The notes under the pieces were generated by a model that searched no databases, had not been told where the DNA came from, and saw only the letters and a program-made list of their open reading frames with translations. From Bacteroidaceae bacterium (GTDB lineage Bacteria; Bacteroidota; Bacteroidia; Bacteroidales; Bacteroidaceae): a stretch of 60,384 nucleotides of DNA. The DNA lies in contig JAKSIZ010000008.1 in NCBI GenBank assembly GCA_024398515.1, forward strand, positions 1 to 60,384, read 5' to 3'. Position 1 is the stretch's first letter. Each line of letters begins with the position of its first letter. Positions 40,539 through 54,800 of this stretch are shown here, piece by piece. The translations under genes were made by a program, and so were the position numbers.

Positions 40539-42086
40539 TTATTCAAACCATCTTGGGTCACCATACTGCTTGCCGCCTGCAATTGCTGATGTAGGCTTGA
40601 AGTTAAGACCGCACTTATCCTTTGTAAAGTCGAGTGCCTTGATAGTTGGATCTTCAAACATTGGGTCTTCCAATGTTGCATATTTTTCCTTATCAGTGTT
40701 GTCTGGCTCGAATGTGATACCCCATATCGTGTTGTCATCTACGGTAAAGTTTGCCGTATTCGACCTGATAAGCTTCTGCAAGTAACGTGTTTCATAGAAG
40801 ATATTCTTCCTGAAAGTGAACGTCATTCCTGACTGTGGATACTGGTTTCCGAGTTGTCCTTTTGCCAATGCCTGTGCGAAAGTACAGCTTTCGATAGTCA
40901 TTCCTCCGGTTTCTCCTGTACCGTAAACCTTGTAAGGAGTGGTGTTACTGAGGTTAGCAAAACGGATGAGATAGCCGTTTTCAGCACCAAGTTCTGTGTT
41001 GAGGAAGGTTGAATTCTTGAATGTCATATCCTTCATACCACCTTGTCCGCCGGATGAACGCCACATGTTGATCAGGCAGTTTGATGCTCCTTCTGGGTTG
41101 CATTGCTGTATGATACAGTCGGTAATGCGGAAGTCTTTCATATTGATTGACGCTCCACTGTCGCCGCCATGAACGAGTCCGTTGGCAAGATTCTTCACAT
41201 AACATTCCTGGAACAGCACTGTGCGCATGATTACGAAACAGTCCTGTGAGCCTCCGAGGGCCTTCAGTCCGAGTGCTTCTGTGGTTATTGCATCGTCGCC
41301 GACAGCGTCAGTGCAGAGCAAACCCTTTGCTTTCATTGCCGTACAATCGAAGTTAATCCACTTGATTTTTGTGCCTGCCATAGTCACAATCCTTCCCTTT
41401 TCGCCTACGATTACCGTTGGTCGGTTGACCTTATCACCGCGGAAAGTTACTGCGAACACGCCGAAGCCCACTGAATCGTTCAGTTCGTATGTCTGTCCTC
41501 CTTCGAGTTCGAATGCCAATTCGTAGTTTGCTGGGTCGGCATCACGCAATGGTCGGAACTCGTCATAGTGTGAATCGATGTAGTCGTTGATGAACTTTGA
41601 GATCTCTTGCCCTGCTGGTATTTTCACTGCAGTAAGCATTGTAGTGTAAGGGTAGATTGTTGCAGTGTCGGCATCAGTGTTGTTGAGTGTCTTGTCGCCA
41701 AGTGCCTTGACGCTGATTTCGTAGTTGGTATCTTCTTTCTTTTCGAAGATGATACGGCAACCGTCAATCTCGATAGGACCAACGCCCTCCTGTGCCTTGC
41801 CCTTGATGCTCATTGCAACAGGGTTCGTAGGATCGTCAACAATGTTTACCGAACACAGATAACTTGAAGCACCTGACGATGCTTTCCACTCGACGACACA
41901 GCTTTCGGTGCCGTCGGCATTTGTCTGCGATGTGATTGAGAACGTTGATGGGTCGGGCGATGTGACTTGCGAATTGGTCACGTCGCGGGTAAACGATTCC
42001 TCGTCAACGCCATCTGCACATGAAGACAAAACAAATACCAATGCAATGACCATCGGCCATGCAAACGACTTAATTGTTTTAATCAT
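40539..42086 (-). CDS. DUF4957/DUF5123 domain lipoprotein of the polysaccharide locus
   Basis: The 515-aa protein has a lipoprotein signal (Cys23 in VLSSCADG), an N-terminal fibronectin-III-like domain (about 45-150), then a beta-helix-like region matching DUF4957 (ELNDSVGFGVFAVTFRGD, IKWINFDCTAM) and a C-terminal DUF5123-like part (TFRKNIFYETRYLQKLI to YGDPRWFE). Such proteins occur next to SusC/SusD pairs in pectin-related loci as I recall; this points to a glycan-binding or lyase-like role, but no catalytic residues are recognised. First gene of the SusC/SusD transcript. Confidence 0.8.
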   Translation of the reverse strand: MIKTIKSFAWPMVIALVFVLSSCADGVDEESFTRDVTNSQVTSPDPSTFSITSQTNADGTESCVVEWKASSGASSYLCSVNIVDDPTNPVAMSIKGKAQEGVGPIEIDGCRIIFEKKEDTNYEISVKALGDKTLNNTDADTATIYPYTTMLTAVKIPAGQEISKFINDYIDSHYDEFRPLRDADPANYELAFELEGGQTYELNDSVGFGVFAVTFRGDKVNRPTVIVGEKGRIVTMAGTKIKWINFDCTAMKAKGLLCTDAVGDDAITTEALGLKALGGSQDCFVIMRTVLFQECYVKNLANGLVHGGDSGASINMKDFRITDCIIQQCNPEGASNCLINMWRSSGGQGGMKDMTFKNSTFLNTELGAENGYLIRFANLSNTTPYKVYGTGETGGMTIESCTFAQALAKGQLGNQYPQSGMTFTFRKNIFYETRYLQKLIRSNTANFTVDDNTIWGITFEPDNTDKEKYATLEDPMFEDPTIKALDFTKDKCGLNFKPTSAIAGGKQYGDPRWFE

Positions 42087-42171
42087 AAGTACTGTTTTTA
42101 AGTTTATAAATTAAGTTAGTTAATATAAATTCATCCTTACAAGCAACGCGCGTGCGCGATACTATGCGCTA

Positions 42172-42179
42172 CAAAGGTA
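42172..42179 (-). promoter_or_regulatory. -7 box of the SusC/SusD operon promoter
   Basis: TACCTTTG on the minus strand, about 85 nt before the lipoprotein start. The leader that follows is GC-rich in one part (GCGCACGCGCG near 42148-42158). No -33 TTTG is evident, consistent with a need for an activator. Confidence 0.5.
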
Positions 42180-42271
42180 ATACATTTATTTGAATAATCG
42201 TTAGTCTTTGGTTAAAAAAATGACTTTGAGCGTTGTTTTTTCTTTGTTTGAGCGAATGGGGTTGAAAAGTT

Positions 42272-42373
42272 GAACGCTTAACCCGTAAAAACATTGCTGC
42301 AATGTTGACTCCAACATTGGAGCAATGTTGAGTCGAACATTGGAGCAATGTTTTTCAAGGTTAAGCGCTCGAT
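42272..42373 (+). repeat. Triple-palindrome intergenic element, AACATTGCWGCAATGTT type (copy 3)
   Basis: AACATTGCTGCAATGTT, AACATTGGAGCAATGTT and the same again start at 42290, 42313 and 42336 (23-bp period), with spacers GACTCC and GAGTCG. The borders GAACGCTTAACC (42272-42283) and GGTTAAGCGCTC (42359-42370) are inverted repeats with one mismatch; this is the clearest case of terminal inverted repeats in the family. Confidence 0.87.
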
Positions 42374-42400
42374 ATACATTGCGACTTCGGAGAACCTGCC

Positions 42401-42462
42401 TATCGAGACCTCGGGTTCTCAGGAATTCGAGTTCTCGAAGTTTCGAAATTTCGAAGTTTCGA
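42401..42462. repeat. CGA-rich degenerate repeat downstream of the Sel1 gene
   Basis: Units such as TTCGAGTTCTCGAAG and TTTCGAAATTTCGAAG abut the stop codon of the Sel1 gene. It shares ATTCGAGTTCTCGAA with 12665-12704. Confidence 0.7.
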
Positions 42463-43587
42463 TTAATAATCTGTGCGTACAACGCGCTGCATGTCTATCA
42501 TCATTTCCTTGTGGCGTGCACGCGATTCCTCTGCTTCCTTGTCGAGGTCGGTCACCATCACGCCGTCGTTGTTTATCCATGCATCCATGCGTTTCTTGTA
42601 CTCGTCAAGGTCGTCGAGGAACTGCTGTGCCTCGATACTGCCTTCGTTTGCCGATTTGTTGAGCCACTTCATTGCCTCCTTCTCATTCTTCTTCACGCCT
42701 TCGCCCTGGAAGTAGCATATACCGAGATAGAACTCAGCTGCAACGACGTTGAGGTTGGCAGCCTTCTCGAAGTATGTGAATGCCTTTTTTTCGTTCTTTG
42801 CCACGCCCGAGCCATAGTAGTAACATGCGCCGAGGTTATAGTACGATTCGGCAAAACCTTGCTTGGCAGCTGCGCTGTAGTACTCAAATGCTTTCTTTGG
42901 GTCCTGCTCTACACCAAGTCCATATTCGTATCTTTCACCGAGTTTGTTCTGCGCATTAGGGTCGCCGGCGTCGGCTGCTTTCTTGAAATATTCGGCAGCC
43001 TTCTTGTCGTTGAAGTCGGTGCCTTGCCCGTCGGCATAGCATACACCCATATAGAACATGGCACTTGTGACGTTCTTGTCGGCAGCTTTATTGAAGTATT
43101 CAAACGCTTGTTTCGGATTCTGCGTCACTCCCATGCCGTGGAAATACATCAGTCCAAGGCGGAAGATTGCATCCGGAAAGCTTTGGTCGGCAGCCTTCTT
43201 ATAGTATTTTGCGGCAGTTTCTACGTTGCTCGACACTCCTTTGCCCATTTCATTTGCGAAAGCCCACTCGTATTGTCCAGGCGCAAAGTCTTGGTCGGCA
43301 GCCTTCTTAAACAGTTCTGCAGCGGCTCCATCATCGACAGGAAGCCCATGTCCAGCCTGATAACACTTGCCCAAAAGGTATTGTGCCTCGGCATAACCTT
43401 GGTCGGCAGCCTGCTTGTACCATGCCACCGCCTCTTCGTAATCCTGCTCTACGCCGTCGCCTTTCTCGTAGAGTTGGCCCATCTTTACTTGGTCGCTGGC
43501 ACTTCCCATCTTTGCTTTCAGCTTGCTAATCTGCTGACAGGAAGCGAGTGCAGCGGCAAGAAAAATCAATACAAATGCTTTTTTCAT
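42463..43587 (-). CDS. Sel1-repeat (TPR-like) lipoprotein
   Basis: The 374-aa protein has a lipoprotein signal (Cys17 in ALASC) followed by about eight 36-residue Sel1 repeats (A-x-x-x-L-G-x-x-Y-x-x-G-x-G-V-x-x-D-x-x-x-A-x-x-Y-x-x-A-A). Sel1 proteins are scaffolds for protein contacts. It lies 63 nt after the GH2 gene on the same strand. The partner is unknown. Confidence 0.93.
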   Translation of the reverse strand: MKKAFVLIFLAAALASCQQISKLKAKMGSASDQVKMGQLYEKGDGVEQDYEEAVAWYKQAADQGYAEAQYLLGKCYQAGHGLPVDDGAAAELFKKAADQDFAPGQYEWAFANEMGKGVSSNVETAAKYYKKAADQSFPDAIFRLGLMYFHGMGVTQNPKQAFEYFNKAADKNVTSAMFYMGVCYADGQGTDFNDKKAAEYFKKAADAGDPNAQNKLGERYEYGLGVEQDPKKAFEYYSAAAKQGFAESYYNLGACYYYGSGVAKNEKKAFTYFEKAANLNVVAAEFYLGICYFQGEGVKKNEKEAMKWLNKSANEGSIEAQQFLDDLDEYKKRMDAWINNDGVMVTDLDKEAEESRARHKEMMIDMQRVVRTDY

Positions 43588-43605
43588 AGAGTTTTTATAT
43601 TATTT

Positions 43606-43645
43606 TTCGAGTTATCGGGTTCTCGGATTGTCGGGATTTCGAAGA
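43606..43645. repeat. CGA-rich degenerate repeat downstream of the GH2 gene
   Basis: It contains the 17-mer GATTGTCGGGATTTCGA also present at 12664-12680, plus TTCGAG and GGTTCTCGG units. It ends 6 nt from the GH2 stop codon. Confidence 0.7.
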
Positions 43646-43650
43646 GTCAA

Positions 43651-46032
43651 TTACAGATTTATCTGCTTGCGGAAGCCGTTTCCACTGACTATGAGCGTTG
43701 CTTTTCCGCCTTTTGCATTGCCACGGATAGCCGCAAGTGCCATGCCTTTATATGTCATGCGGGTGGCTTTTGTGTAGGCATTTGTGTCCTTCAGGTCGCC
43801 GGAACCGGTTGCTATAAGCTTGGCATTGCCCTTTACTTCAAAGCGAAGTTCCTGCTCTGCATCCTGTACACGGACACCATTCTTGTCTATCAGCTCTACC
43901 GTAACGAAGCAAACATCTTCCTCACCAGCAATGAATTTGTTGCCATCAGAGGTCAGTCGGACATTTACAGCATCGCCTGACGTGACAATCTGACGGTCTT
44001 CGACCTCGTTTCCTTGGCTGTCAACGCCTACTGCCTTGAGTGTTCCTGGCTCGTATGGAATGCCGAAGACGGCCTTGAACTGCTCGGCACGAGTGGTAGG
44101 ACGCTCTCCCATCAGCTTTCCATTAAGGTAAAGTCGCACCTTCGGATAACGCGAGCACACCTCTACATCAATGTTTTTTCCTTCATGACCTTTCCAGTTC
44201 CAGCACTCCCAGGTAGGCCATACCGACCACTGAGTCTCCTTTATCTTGCCGAAATATCCGTCGGGTTCCTTCACTGCCATGTAGAGTTTGTTACCTTCAG
44301 GATTGAAAAGCATGTCGCGATAATGGGCAATTGGCTTGTTCCAACCTATGAGATCGACGTTTCCACAGTATGTGCCATGCCAAGGGAACTGCATGTTCAT
44401 CCAAGGTTCACCCTCCGTTTCGCCTTCGTAGAAGAAACGTCCGATGCCCGACTCACCGAGATAATCGATGCCTGTCCATACTACATCGCCTATGATGTAA
44501 GGGTTATCATTGACCATTTCCCAGTTGCTGAAGGCATCGCGAGGGTAGCTTTCGGTCTGCCACATCACACGGTCTGGCACTCGCTGATGGTCGCCCTTTG
44601 CCTTGAACATCATGTAATTTAAGCCCGTGATGTCGAGCACAGCAGCATGAGGATCATAGATTTCCCACTCCGGATCCCACGCACAGAGTGCTTCAGTGAC
44701 GGGTCGGGTAGTATCATATTTGTGGATTGCGCCCTTCAGACGCTGCGCTGTTGTTATTGTGCTTATTTGCTTACGCTCGATTATTTCGTTGCCAATGCTC
44801 CAGCTTATGATGCTTGGGTGGTTGCGGTCGCGTCGTACCATGACAGCCACATCGTCGCTGCTCTCCGCGTTGAAGCGAAGATGATAGTCGTAAGGGTTCT
44901 TCTGTATAGCCCAACCATCGAATGCCTCGTCGATAACCATAAGTCCAATTTCGTCGCAGGCACGCAGGAAATCCTCTGAAGAAGGGTTATGGCTGGTGCG
45001 CACGAGGTTGAATCCAGCCTCTTTCAGCAGTCTTGCCTTGCGGTATTCAGCATTGCGGTAGCTTGCAGCACCGACGATTCCATTGTCGTGATGGGCACAT
45101 CCACCGTTGATGAGAGTAGGTTTTCCATTGAGACGGAAACCTTTCTGCGCATCGTATTCTATTGTGCGGATGCCGAATTTCTCGGTCTTTTCGTCGATGA
45201 CTTTGCCGTTTTCAATGATTTCCACCTTTGCCTCGTAGAGGTTAGGAGTGTCGCAACTCCATAGTTTTGGATTGCTGATGGTAAGTTGCATTGCCACATT
45301 ATCCCTGACAATGTTAGGGTTAATTGTTATGCCTGGGCTCGTCATCGATGCGTTTTCCGAAGGGATGGAGACTCTTATCTTAATGTCCTTCGGTGTGTTG
45401 CCATCGTTTTTCAGTTCTGTCTGCACAACAACTGCCGCTTCATTCTGCTCAACCTTCGGTGTTGTTACAGCAATACCCCAAGGTTCTATGTGAACAGGAT
45501 TGCATACAATGAGCTGTACCTTGCGGTAGATACCCGAGCCAGAGTACCAACGACTGTTTTTCTGTCCGGAATTATCTACGCGAACTGCCACGATGTTATT
45601 GCCCACCTTTAACTGTTTCGTAATATCTATAACGAAAGGTGTATAGCCATAGAAATGAGCACCAACGGAGTCGCCATTGACAAATACCTTGGAATCATAA
45701 TAAACTCCGTCGAACATCAACTTTACTATTTTGCCTTCCCACTCCTTTGGCATGTTAAAAGTCTTGCGATACCAACCTATGCCTGCAGGCAGATAGGCAC
45801 TCTCATTACCCATTGCAGCATCCTTCTTGAAGTCGCTGTCAATACTCCAATCGTGAGGAAGAGTGATGTTTGTCCACGACTTATCATTGAAATTTACATT
45901 CTTGAATTCAGGGTTATCCTGAAGGTTAAAACGCCAGTTTGCGTTCCAGTTCTTTTCTATTCGGGAGGATTGTGCCATTGCCATTGTTGTGGCAAATAGC
46001 ATGATAAGGATTACATGTAATTTTGTTTTCAT
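43651..46032 (-). CDS. Glycoside hydrolase family 2 (beta-galactosidase-like), secreted
   Basis: The 793-aa protein has a signal peptide (1-21, ending AMAQ), the N-terminal jelly-roll sugar-binding domain (about 25-180), an immunoglobulin-like domain, the TIM barrel (about 290-590) and C-terminal beta domains. The acid/base is Glu416 in WSIGNEI and the nucleophile Glu494 in WQTESYPRD. NLVRTSHNPSSEDFLRACDEIG is typical of GH2. Beta-galactosidase is likeliest, but other GH2 activities are possible. It starts 3 nt after the porT-family stop and lies close to the SusC/SusD operon, so it probably works on the imported or surface-bound glycan. Confidence 0.92.
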   Translation of the reverse strand: MKTKLHVILIMLFATTMAMAQSSRIEKNWNANWRFNLQDNPEFKNVNFNDKSWTNITLPHDWSIDSDFKKDAAMGNESAYLPAGIGWYRKTFNMPKEWEGKIVKLMFDGVYYDSKVFVNGDSVGAHFYGYTPFVIDITKQLKVGNNIVAVRVDNSGQKNSRWYSGSGIYRKVQLIVCNPVHIEPWGIAVTTPKVEQNEAAVVVQTELKNDGNTPKDIKIRVSIPSENASMTSPGITINPNIVRDNVAMQLTISNPKLWSCDTPNLYEAKVEIIENGKVIDEKTEKFGIRTIEYDAQKGFRLNGKPTLINGGCAHHDNGIVGAASYRNAEYRKARLLKEAGFNLVRTSHNPSSEDFLRACDEIGLMVIDEAFDGWAIQKNPYDYHLRFNAESSDDVAVMVRRDRNHPSIISWSIGNEIIERKQISTITTAQRLKGAIHKYDTTRPVTEALCAWDPEWEIYDPHAAVLDITGLNYMMFKAKGDHQRVPDRVMWQTESYPRDAFSNWEMVNDNPYIIGDVVWTGIDYLGESGIGRFFYEGETEGEPWMNMQFPWHGTYCGNVDLIGWNKPIAHYRDMLFNPEGNKLYMAVKEPDGYFGKIKETQWSVWPTWECWNWKGHEGKNIDVEVCSRYPKVRLYLNGKLMGERPTTRAEQFKAVFGIPYEPGTLKAVGVDSQGNEVEDRQIVTSGDAVNVRLTSDGNKFIAGEEDVCFVTVELIDKNGVRVQDAEQELRFEVKGNAKLIATGSGDLKDTNAYTKATRMTYKGMALAAIRGNAKGGKATLIVSGNGFRKQINL

Positions 46033-46034
46033 AT

Positions 46035-46760
46035 CTATTCAAAGTATAATGTTAGAATTATCATCTTGCTATGACCAGAATTAACGGCATTGGTATATTT
46101 CTTCATAGTCTTGTCTTGGAGTTCGTCAGCGTGTTTCGTGTCGATGCAATTAGTTAGACCATAGCAGAAACGAAGCTCAGGGATGAGCTTAAAAAACGGC
46201 AAATAACGGTCGCAACCCACTGCGAGATTGAGGAATACATCGCTGCTGTTCACCTGAAGGAAGTCTTGTTTCTTGCCTGTGATATTAAGCATCGGAGTGA
46301 TTCCTGCGCTCACGTAAGGGCGGATATTATTGTATCGCTGCGATGCAAACTTAATGTCAAGAGGCAACGCAACGTAGGTTGTCTTCAGCGTTTGCTGCTG
46401 CGGAATCTCGTCAGAAAGTGTCTTGTTAAGAAACTTAAAGTGCCTCTGACCGAAGTGCATCGTTGGCGACACACGGAAACTAAAGTATTCGTTGAGCCTT
46501 AATTCGCCCATCACACCAACAGAAAAACCTGGGCTCCAGTTGTCAACATCGGTAACGATAGTCTCCACCGAACCATCTTCAAGCGTCTGTGGGCCTACGT
46601 TCTCCACCTCCATATCGAGCAAGTGCAATCCGAAGTGTATGCCAAAGTGCATCGTTCGCAAATCACAATACGGACGATTCTGCACCTTCTTCTTCTCCTG
46701 GGCACTCGCCGAAGCAAGAAAAGAAGCGGCTATCAGCATAAAAATAAGCAGTCTTTTCAT
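46035..46760 (-). CDS. porT: PorT family outer-membrane protein (type IX secretion)
   Basis: The 241-aa protein has a signal peptide (1-20, ending ASAQ) and a beta-barrel composition, with PYCDLRTMHFGIHFGLHLLDM near the N-terminus, SFRVSPTMHFGQRHFKF, and a C-terminal Phe-Glu strand. This fits PorT, an outer-membrane component needed for type IX secretion in Porphyromonas gingivalis. It would explain how the two CTD-bearing proteins of this window leave the cell. General outer-membrane barrel relatives cannot be fully excluded. The GH2 gene follows after 2 nt. Confidence 0.75.
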   Translation of the reverse strand: MKRLLIFMLIAASFLASASAQEKKKVQNRPYCDLRTMHFGIHFGLHLLDMEVENVGPQTLEDGSVETIVTDVDNWSPGFSVGVMGELRLNEYFSFRVSPTMHFGQRHFKFLNKTLSDEIPQQQTLKTTYVALPLDIKFASQRYNNIRPYVSAGITPMLNITGKKQDFLQVNSSDVFLNLAVGCDRYLPFFKLIPELRFCYGLTNCIDTKHADELQDKTMKKYTNAVNSGHSKMIILTLYFE

Positions 46761-46821
46761 TTTTATATATTCTTAACGTAAAATTTCTAACATTATTTTT
46801 AGGTAATTGGAAAAAAAGTTG

Positions 46822-46829
46822 TATTTTTG
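46822..46829 (+). promoter_or_regulatory. -7 box of the ferredoxin promoter
   Basis: TATTTTTG lies 39 nt before the ferredoxin ATG. The -33 region is weak. Confidence 0.5.
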
Positions 46830-46868
46830 CACTCGAATTGATTTATTAACATCTAAAAATAGAAATTT

Positions 46869-47039
46869 ATGGCTTACGTAATTAGTAGTGATTGTATTAA
46901 GTGCGGAACTTGCGCAGACGAATGCCCAGTAGGAGCAATCTCTGAAGGTGACGCTCAGTATGTAATTGATGCAGACGCTTGCACAGAGTGCGGCACATGC
47001 GCAGACGCTTGTCCATCAGAGGCAATCTCTCTTCCTTAA
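46869..47039 (+). CDS. 2[4Fe-4S] ferredoxin (56 aa)
   Basis: This 56-aa protein has two classical cluster motifs, C-x-x-C-x-x-C-x-x-x-C-P, at residues 9-20 (CIKCGTCADECP) and 38-49 (CTECGTCADACP). The internal duplication is plain. It carries electrons in anaerobic metabolism, for example for pyruvate:ferredoxin oxidoreductase. It is a single gene with its own -7 box and a strong terminator. Confidence 0.96.
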   Translation: MAYVISSDCIKCGTCADECPVGAISEGDAQYVIDADACTECGTCADACPSEAISLP

Positions 47040-47075
47040 TTATTAAAGACCTATTTGGGTTAAACACGAAAAGAC

Positions 47076-47108
47076 AAAAAAAAAGTGCACCGCGGTGCAC
47101 TTTTTTTT
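47076..47108. terminator. Bidirectional terminator between ferredoxin and the DUF3467 gene
   Basis: The perfect palindrome GTGCACCGCGGTGCAC (47085-47100) is flanked by nine A and eight T, so it works for both convergent genes. Confidence 0.95.
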
Positions 47109-47124
47109 GTATTAGCTAATAAAT

Positions 47125-47442
47125 CTACGCCTCACCCTTGTTTATATCAAATGGGGCGATTGGCTTTTGTTGCTTTGGCTGTGGGAGTCTTATCTGCCCA
47201 AATGTGTTCTCATATTTGCCAATGTTATCCTGCAAAGCAAAAAGCAATCGCTTTGCATGTTCTGGCGCAAGGACTACACGGTCGCATACTTCTGGCTGCT
47301 TTAAACCTGGACTTACGCGTGCGAAGTCGATAACAAATTCCGAACTTGAATGAGAAATAACTGCTAAGTTGGAATAGTTTCCTCGATAAGTCTCTTGTGA
47401 CAATATGAGGTGGAAATTGTTGTCTATATTATTGTTGTCCAT
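47125..47442 (-). CDS. DUF3467 family protein
   Basis: The 105-aa protein matches DUF3467 as I recall it (GNYSNLAVISHSSSEFVIDFARVSPG, RVVLAPEHAKRLLFALQDNIGKYE). It is soluble with no signal peptide, and its function is not known. It lies 88 nt downstream of rpoC, beyond the rpoC terminator. Such genes are found next to rpoC in other Bacteroidetes, which suggests partial read-through. Confidence 0.88.
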   Translation of the reverse strand: MDNNNIDNNFHLILSQETYRGNYSNLAVISHSSSEFVIDFARVSPGLKQPEVCDRVVLAPEHAKRLLFALQDNIGKYENTFGQIRLPQPKQQKPIAPFDINKGEA

Positions 47443-47465
47443 AATTATTCTTTGTTTTTATAGTT

Positions 47466-47516
47466 AAAAAAATAGATTCTATAGTTGCTATAGTAGTTAT
47501 AGTTCCTATAGAATCT
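47466..47516 (-). terminator. Terminator of the rpoBC operon
   Basis: On the minus strand AGATTCTATAG (47516-47506) pairs with CTATAGAATCT (47484-47474), then AUUUUUUU (47473-47466). The loop contains further CTATAG-like repeats (TATAGTTGCTATAGTAGTTATAG). Confidence 0.88.
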
Positions 47517-47530
47517 ATCTTGAATTCAAT

Positions 47531-51844
<4,314 letters not shown>

Positions 51845-51881
51845 AGTATCTTTACTTTTTCAGATTTGCTATTTTAATTAA

Positions 51882-54800
51882 TTAGTCAAGAGTAACGCTC
51901 AGACCTAAGCCCTTGAGTTCGTGGAGAAGAACGTTGAGAGACTCTGGAATACCAGGTGTAGGCATTGGATCGCCCTTAACGATTGCCTCATAAGCCTTAG
52001 CACGGCCTACTACATCATCAGACTTGATAGTCAGTATTTCCTGAAGCACGTGAGAAGCACCAAATGCTTCAAGTGCCCAGACTTCCATTTCACCGAAACG
52101 CTGACCACCAAATTGCGCTTTACCACCAAGAGGTTGCTGAGTTATCAGAGAGTAAGGACCGATAGAGCGTGCATGCATCTTGTCCTCAACCATGTGACCG
52201 AGTTTGAGGAAGTATGTGATACCTACAGTTGCAGGTTGGTCGAAGAGTTCGCCTGTCTCACCATCGTAAAGACGTGTTGAGCAGAGACGTGGCAGACCTG
52301 CCTTATCTGTCCATTCACAAAGATCTTCAATATGTGCACCGTCAAAGATTGGAGTTGCAAATTTTACTCCCATCTTTTTTCCAGCAGCACCGAGGATAGC
52401 TTCGAATATCTGTCCAAGGTTCATACGAGAAGGTACACCTAATGGGTTCAATACCAAATCGACTGGTGTTCCGTCTGCAAGGAACGGCATGTCCTCTTGA
52501 CGTACTATCTTTGATACGATACCCTTATTTCCATGGCGACCTGCAAGTTTGTCGCCAACGCTAATCTTACGTTTCTTTGCGACATAAACCTTTGCCATCT
52601 GTATAATGCCAGAAGGAAGTTCGTCGCCAATTGTAATAGCATACTTCTTGCGGTTTACTTCTGCTGCGAGCAGCTTGTATTTCTTCAAGAAGTTTGTAAT
52701 CAGTTGAGCAATAAGTTCATTAGTATGGGCATCTGAAGTCCACTTGCTAATCTGAACGTCGCAATACTCAAGATTATTGAGGTTTGCAGCAGAGAACTTG
52801 CTGCCCTTTGTAATTATTTCGGCACCAGCATAGTCCTTTATGCCCTGTGAAGACTTACCTTTTGTGAGAACCAAGAGTTTATCAACAAGTATTGACTTCA
52901 AATCAGCAACCTTTGCATCATATTCTTCGTCAATCTTCTTGAGCAATTCTTTGTCAGCAAGCTTAGAGGCACGTGTCTTTATTGCTTTTGAGAATAATTT
53001 CTTATCTATGATAGTTCCAGAAAGTGACGGATTTGCCTTGAGTGAAGAATCCTTCACATCACCAGCCTTTTCACCGAAGATTGCGCGAAGCAGTTTCTCT
53101 TCTGGTGAAGGATCACTTTCACCCTTAGGAGAAATCTTTCCGATTAGAATGTCACCAGGGACAATATTTGCACCAATACGAATGATACCATTCTCGTCCA
53201 AATCCTTTGTTGCTTCTTCACTTACGTTTGGAATATCAGAAGTGAGTTCTTCCATTCCGCGTTTTGTTTCACGAACATCAAGTGAGTATTCATCAACGTG
53301 AACGGAAGTCAATACATCCTCGCGTACCATTCGTTCATTAAGAACAATGGCATCCTCATAGTTATAACCCTTCCATGGCATATATGCTACAAGAAGATTG
53401 CGTCCCAATGCAAGTTCGCCATTGTCTGTAGCATAACCTTCCGTAAGAATATCACCCTTTGTTACTCTCTGTCCCTTGTGGCAAATAGGACGGAGGTCAA
53501 TTGTCATATTCTGGTTTGTACGGCGGAACTTCTGAATGCGATATTCCTTTAATGCAGGTTCGAAGCTTACGAAATCCTCTTCTTCTGTGCGGTCATAAAG
53601 AATACGGATTGTTGTAGCATCTACATATTCAATTACACCATCAGCTTCTGCTGTTACCATTGTACGGGAATCTTCACAAACCTGCTTCTCAATACCTGTT
53701 CCAACGATTGGACTTTCATTGTGAAGCAATGGCACTGCCTGACGCATCATGTTAGAACCCATCAATGCACGGTGAGCATCGTCATGCTCTAGGAATGGAA
53801 TCAATGCTGCTGCAATAGAAGCTATCTGCTGTGGAGCAACGTCCATATACTCAACTTGTGTAGGTGGGACTACTGGATAGTCTGCATCCTGACGACACTT
53901 CACATAAGTACGGATGAAACTTCCATCCTCTCTAAGAGGTGCATTACCCTGACCGATTATTTTATTTTCCTCTTGTTCAGCTGAAAGATACTCAATATGA
54001 TCATTATCAAGATCCACCATTGCCTTTTCTACTTTTCTATAAGGTGTCTCTATAAAACCAAGATTGTTTATCTTAGCATAAACGCAAAGTGAAGAAATCA
54101 AACCAATATTAGGACCTTCTGGACTTTCAATAGGACACAGACGTCCATAGTGTGTATAGTGTACGTCACGAACCTCAAAACCGGCACGCTCACGAGACAA
54201 GCCACCAGGACCGAGGGCAGAAAGACGACGTTTGTGAGTAACCTCTGCCAATGGATTGGTCTGGTCCATAAACTGTGACAAAGGATTTGTTCCAAAGAAC
54301 GAATTTATTACGCTTGAAATAGTCTTCGCATTGATAAGGTCTGTTGGTGAAAAAACTTCGTTATCACGAACATTCATTCGTTCACGAATAGTACGGCTCA
54401 TGCGTGCAAGACCTATTGAGAATTGGTTTGCCAATTGCTCACCAACTGTTCTAACACGACGATTGCTCAAGTGGTCAATATCATCGACTGTTGCCTTTGA
54501 GTTTATCAATTGAATGAGGTATTTGATAATTTCAACAATATCCTCTACTGTAAGAACTCGAACATCTGCATCAGTTGAAAGTTTGAGTTTTTTATTGATT
54601 CTATAACGACCTACATCACCAAGATCATAACGCTTTTCCGAGAAGAAAAGATTCTGAATAACTTCTCTTGCACTTGCTTCATCCGCAGGATCTGTATTTC
54701 TCAATACACGATATATATGAATGACAGCCTCTTTTGCAGACTTACTTGGATCCTTATGCAATGTATTAAATATAATGGAGAATTCACTTGCACCTGTGTC

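Larger units (their letters stand above)
42180..42462. other. Intergenic region between the Sel1 gene and the SusC/SusD operon
   Basis: No gene is seen. It contains the triple-palindrome element (42272-42373) and the CGA-rich repeat next to the Sel1 stop codon (42401-42462). A long plus-strand frame running through here and across the Sel1 gene is an antisense shadow. Confidence 0.7.

Noticed and set aside
42325-43980. A 551-codon plus-strand frame across the Sel1 gene and the end of the GH2 gene
   Set aside because: It is antisense to two well-supported genes; its length reflects the repeated codons of the Sel1 array. No promoter or family resemblance supports it.
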